64,000 bases of DNA, from positions 372,001-436,000 of the forward strand of contig NZ_JAMFLZ010000004.1 of assembly GCF_023502325.1 (NCBI RefSeq), read 5' to 3'. The notes beneath the pieces were generated by a model. That model was given only the letters and a program-made list of their open reading frames with translations, searched no databases and was not told the DNA's origin. Within the stretch, counting starts at the first letter, position 1. Every line of letters begins with the position of its first letter. This DNA is from Wocania_A spongiicola. GTDB taxonomy: Bacteria > Bacteroidota > Bacteroidia > Flavobacteriales > Flavobacteriaceae. Made by a program: the position numbers and the translations under genes. Shown one piece after another: positions 60,357-64,000 of the stretch.

Positions 60357-63300
60357 TTAATCAACTAAAATTCTAACGCCTTCACTATGGCTGCTAAATT
60401 CTGGCGCGTACATGCTTTGAATAGTTGTGATGCCATTGCTCATATTCCCAGAATTGTTAACTCTTAAGTCATATTCAAATACATAAACGCCTTTTGGTAA
60501 ATAATCAAAAAAGAAATTGGTACTTGCATCTTTAGTGCTTTCATAATACCCTAAACCATCTTGCCATTTGTATTGCGATAATACATTTACTGGTTCTAAA
60601 CCAGATGCTCGCATATCTTTCATATGCACAAATTCCATAGCTCTATCGCTTCGTAATTCAATACGAACACGAACTAAATCACCAATTTGAACTTTGGTTC
60701 CTTGAGTTATTTCAGAAATGGCTTCACCTGTATCTGTGTTCCTTTTAATGAATAGCTTTTTACTTAATTTAAGTGGTGTTTCGGCCGATGAAATCTTATC
60801 TAAATCTTCAAAATATTGCCAGTACAAACTTCCCCAAGCAATACCATTTCCTTTTTTAGTGATTTGAACGTCTGCCATTTCTGGTTTAATTTCTGATGTA
60901 TTCCAAGACGTTTTAAAATAGCCTGTCCCAGCTTCAATTTTCACATCTTCTAATTTTGAAGGCTCTATTTTTTGCCCGCCTAAAACCACATCAATCATAT
61001 CGGTTACACTCAACCAGTCGCTTCCTTGTAGTAATAAAGCATAAACAGATTCAGTAGTCGCTTTGGTCGTTTTCCAACGATTTGTTTGCTTGTTTTTAAG
61101 TAACCATATTTTAAGATTATCAATAGTTTTAGTGTCATTTTCAATTTCAGCGAAAACTTCAATTAGTAATGCTTGAGTTTCAATCGGCGCTTGATACCAA
61201 TACCAAGAATTGGTATTGGTTTTCCAATACATACCTAATTCATCAGATGTAATACTATTTTCTTTTAATGATTTTAAAATCTTCGTTGAGGTCTTTTTAT
61301 CACCCATTCTATCAGTAACTAAAGCAATTAACCCTTTCGCGTATAACGATTGTTTTAACCAGTATTTTTGAATTTGAGTTTGGTAATATTTAGTAACCTT
61401 TTCAACTTCAGCAGACTTTTTAATCTCTGGATAAAAGCTTCGCATGTATAAATAGTGTAATTGGGTGTAGCTTAAATGATCTTTTTTTAAGTCAATTTTT
61501 GAATCGTATTTTCTGATGTCATTGTATTCTTTTATAAATTCTGCATCTAAATAGTTGATGGCTTTTTTAATCATAGATTCTTCACTATCGCTCTGAATAA
61601 CATTAAGCTTATTTAAGTGCCCAAAACCAGTAATAATGTGTTGTGTAATATATCTGTTTTCAAGACCTCCTTTAAACCAAGACCATCCACCAGATGACAT
61701 TTGATTTTGTTCTAGTTTACGTTTTGCAGATTGCAACTCGTTATTCATTTTGTTTAAATCAAATAACAAAGCGATGCGCTTTTTCTGTTCCGTTTCACTT
61801 TGTGCGTCACGTAACCAAGGTGTTTCTTGAATTAAAATAGATTTCAGTTCTTCATTCTTTTCTAAATTTGAAATAAGTGCATCTTGAGATGCCCACTGAT
61901 TGAAAACCTCTTGAATTCTTGGGTTGGAATTTGCAATATGACTTGCTAAGGCGTTTGCATAATAACGCGAAAAGGTCTGTTCGTTACATTCATAAGGGTA
62001 TTCCATTAAATAGGGAAGGGCTTGTATCGCGTACCATGCTGGGTTGGAAGTCATTTCCAATGTCAATTTATGGTTTTTAAGGCTAGTTGAAGACACATTT
62101 TTCAACTTGTCCAATGTGAATGTTTTAGTTTGGTTACTTCTAATCCACATAGGGAGTGTTTCGGTAACCAACATGCGGTTGCTTAAAACGGGCAACGCAT
62201 TTTGTTCACCATCACTAAAATCTCCAGATTTTGCTATCACTTTGTATTGAACAGCCTGTACATCATTAGGAATAGATAAATTCCACGATACTTGCGTATT
62301 GCCTTTTGTATCTACAGTAAAGGCTTTATTGTTTTCTGAATTACTAAGTTTTGTGTCAATAGCATTTCCAGAAATAGCGTCGGTTAATATTAAAATAGCA
62401 TTTCCAGATAATGACGCATCGGTTAAGTTTGCAATCTTTGTGCTAATACTTATGTTGTCACCTTCTCTTAAAAAACGAGGCGCGTTTGGTATTACCATCA
62501 ATTCTTTTTGTGTAACCGTTGTTAAGGTTTTGGTGGCACTTTCTAAAGTTTTGGTGTGTGACAATAATTGTAATTTCCATTGGGTTAAAGCTTCTGGTGT
62601 TGTAAAACTGAAACTTACGTTGCCACCTTCATCTGTTTTTAACTGCGGAAAGAAAAAGGCTGTTTCTTGAAGGTTTTTACGAATTTTTACATTGTCGAAG
62701 TTTGGTTTTTCTATTGAACTTGTAGAAGTGCTATCCTCAATACTACTACCGACCAAATCCTTTTTCTTTTGAGTCCCATATCCAACAACTACAACTTCAT
62801 CTAAGTCAGCTTCAGAATTAAGCATCATACTTTCTTCAACTTCCATTTCATCAGTAACAACTTGGACTCCAGCTGCTCTTCCGCTTAGTGTTCGAGATAC
62901 ACTTGCATTCCCTCTAATTCTTAAATTGTAATTATTCCCAAAACTAAACCCAAACCAATTCAATTGGTCATAATTTTGATGCTGATAATATTTACGAACT
63001 CTATCATTATAAACTCTAAAATTACGTGTACCAAAACTCTGTCTTGCATTGCTATTATTATATGAGTAATATGTTGGATTACTAATGGGGTTAAAACTCC
63101 AAGTATGAGGCTTAAACTGATCTAAAGATGCATCGTACATACTCGCTAATAACTCTGCACTTACTTTATCGCCTTTGGGGCCTTTAATTTTAAAGCTCCA
63201 AGTTTCGTCTGTTCCAGGTTGTAATTTATCTCTAAATGTTGTGGTTTCAATATCTAAATCGGTTTTTGGGTAGGGCACAGATATATTCAAAGTGCTAGAT

Positions 63301-64000
63301 TGAAAACTATTAAAAACTGCAAAACTATAATTAAGAGAAAAGCCACCAATGTCTTCATCTGTTATAGGAACACTAATGGTTTTTTTATTATTATTTAATT
63401 GAATAATTTGTGTTTTTATAACCTTGTTGCTTTTTTCAACAGAAACAGTAACGTTTAAATTGCTGGCTGCAGAAGCCAAAGTTATGATTGCAGTATCGCC
63501 AGTATTATATTTAGATTTATCACTTGTGATACTAAACAATTGATGGTCTGCTAAGGTTTCATCTTTATCACTATAAAGAGTGGTTTTAATTTCATCTTTT
63601 ACAATTTGACCAAATTTATCCTTACTCTCTAAAGTGATAATATATTGACCAGATTGCCACTTTTTAGTCTTACCAAGGTTAAGTTTTTTTGTAGTTTCAG
63701 TATTAAAGGACGATATAAAAACTAGCTTACCTTTCTTCCAGTTATTTGAGTTTTGCTCATTATTATAGGCATCATGCGGAAATAAGTTTTTAAAATCATT
63801 TTCTGTAAAAACCTGATAATCTGGTGCTGCCCAAGGACGCTGCCTTAAAACTGAATTTGGTGCTAGTAATTTGTAAATTTTAATGGTTCCTTTTGCTGGC
63901 ACAAACTCACCATTTAAATTTTTGGTATCAATGTCAATAGCATGCGTTTTTTTAGTTTTATCTAAAAGGTTTGCAATAGACATTTTTGCTATTAAAGCAT
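60357..64000 (-). CDS. Alpha-2-macroglobulin family protein (5' partial)
   Basis: At least 1213 residues of a large exported protease-trap protein. The frame is open to the window end, so the Met at 63983 is probably internal and the signal peptide and early MG domains lie outside. Visible parts: an MG2-like domain, the joint region VRKNLQETAFFFPQL-type MG7 entry, the A2M segment ALTQWKLQLLSHTK, and the thioester region YPYECNEQTFSRYY (Cys at codon 61986-61988), which keeps Cys-x-x-Gln. A TED helical domain and a C-terminal receptor-binding-like domain follow. A SusC-plug-like insert lies at about 62738-62925. Confidence 0.88.
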   Translation of the reverse strand, partial: ALIAKMSIANLLDKTKKTHAIDIDTKNLNGEFVPAKGTIKIYKLLAPNSVLRQRPWAAPDYQVFTENDFKNLFPHDAYNNEQNSNNWKKGKLVFISSFNTETTKKLNLGKTKKWQSGQYIITLESKDKFGQIVKDEIKTTLYSDKDETLADHQLFSITSDKSKYNTGDTAIITLASAASNLNVTVSVEKSNKVIKTQIIQLNNNKKTISVPITDEDIGGFSLNYSFAVFNSFQSSTLNISVPYPKTDLDIETTTFRDKLQPGTDETWSFKIKGPKGDKVSAELLASMYDASLDQFKPHTWSFNPISNPTYYSYNNSNARQSFGTRNFRVYNDRVRKYYQHQNYDQLNWFGFSFGNNYNLRIRGNASVSRTLSGRAAGVQVVTDEMEVEESMMLNSEADLDEVVVVGYGTQKKKDLVGSSIEDSTSTSSIEKPNFDNVKIRKNLQETAFFFPQLKTDEGGNVSFSFTTPEALTQWKLQLLSHTKTLESATKTLTTVTQKELMVIPNAPRFLREGDNISISTKIANLTDASLSGNAILILTDAISGNAIDTKLSNSENNKAFTVDTKGNTQVSWNLSIPNDVQAVQYKVIAKSGDFSDGEQNALPVLSNRMLVTETLPMWIRSNQTKTFTLDKLKNVSSTSLKNHKLTLEMTSNPAWYAIQALPYLMEYPYECNEQTFSRYYANALASHIANSNPRIQEVFNQWASQDALISNLEKNEELKSILIQETPWLRDAQSETEQKKRIALLFDLNKMNNELQSAKRKLEQNQMSSGGWSWFKGGLENRYITQHIITGFGHLNKLNVIQSDSEESMIKKAINYLDAEFIKEYNDIRKYDSKIDLKKDHLSYTQLHYLYMRSFYPEIKKSAEVEKVTKYYQTQIQKYWLKQSLYAKGLIALVTDRMGDKKTSTKILKSLKENSITSDELGMYWKTNTNSWYWYQAPIETQALLIEVFAEIENDTKTIDNLKIWLLKNKQTNRWKTTKATTESVYALLLQGSDWLSVTDMIDVVLGGQKIEPSKLEDVKIEAGTGYFKTSWNTSEIKPEMADVQITKKGNGIAWGSLYWQYFEDLDKISSAETPLKLSKKLFIKRNTDTGEAISEITQGTKVQIGDLVRVRIELRSDRAMEFVHMKDMRASGLEPVNVLSQYKWQDGLGYYESTKDASTNFFFDYLPKGVYVFEYDLRVNNSGNMSNGITTIQSMYAPEFSSHSEGVRILVD

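Overview
The window is a single, AT-rich bacterial chromosome segment that looks like a member of the Flavobacteriaceae (Bacteroidota). The reasons are: promoter boxes of the Bacteroidota type (TAnnTTTG, sometimes with an upstream TTG); two proteins ending in a type IX secretion (T9SS) sorting domain (YPNP... type); a PafA-like phosphatase; a hypoxanthine phosphoribosyltransferase-adenylate kinase fusion; a CtlX-type hydrolase; and weak A-rich ribosome binding sites. I cannot name the genus from sequence alone. No rRNA, tRNA, CRISPR array, prophage, transposase or plasmid function was seen.

Region 1 (1-12.7 kb) is the S10-spc-alpha ribosomal superoperon, from the 3' part of rplW to rplQ, with secY, infA and rpoA in their usual places. 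It is divided by a strong intrinsic terminator followed by a new promoter between rpsK and rpsD, and ends in a clean terminator after rplQ.

Region 2 (12.7-28.3 kb) holds central metabolism: carA, eno and gltA, each followed by an intrinsic terminator. Two pentein-family guanidine hydrolases (a DDAH-like protein and CtlX) follow, separated by an inverted sulfatase lipoprotein and a kelch-repeat protein that look inserted. After them come a TPR sensor kinase, a 66-residue membrane protein, argS, a SprT-like protein and manC.

Region 3 (28.3-39.7 kb) is mostly envelope and export: a DUF389 membrane protein, a TraB-like lipoprotein, a Mla-type ABC transporter pair, a PafA phosphatase beside an exported DNA/RNA nuclease (a possible phosphate-scavenging pair), and a T9SS repeat protein with a 347-bp perfect internal repeat. 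A glycosyltransferase/methyltransferase/ketoacyl-synthase trio closes the region.

Region 4 (39.8-53.4 kb) contains gcvP, a UbiA-like membrane protein, an ECF sigma factor with a small ZAS-type anti-sigma protein, a TIGR01777 epimerase, and a GbsR-type regulator with two matching palindromic operators. Two peptidases, purEK, the Hpt-Adk fusion and obgE follow.

Region 5 (53.4-64 kb) carries a voltage-sensor potassium channel, a DUF4136 lipoprotein, an exported DinB-like protein, a T9SS M64 peptidase with a partner lipoprotein, a DoxX protein, a LytS/LytTR two-component system, and a large alpha-2-macroglobulin cut by the window end.

I do not see one obviously new multi-gene system. The most notable signals are: a recurring TAnnTTTG-N4-ATG arrangement that predicts leaderless transcripts at four genes; the two GbsR operators; permuted SusC-plug-like motifs inside the macroglobulin; recent copying of one repeat unit inside the T9SS protein; and the soluble sigma/anti-sigma pair.
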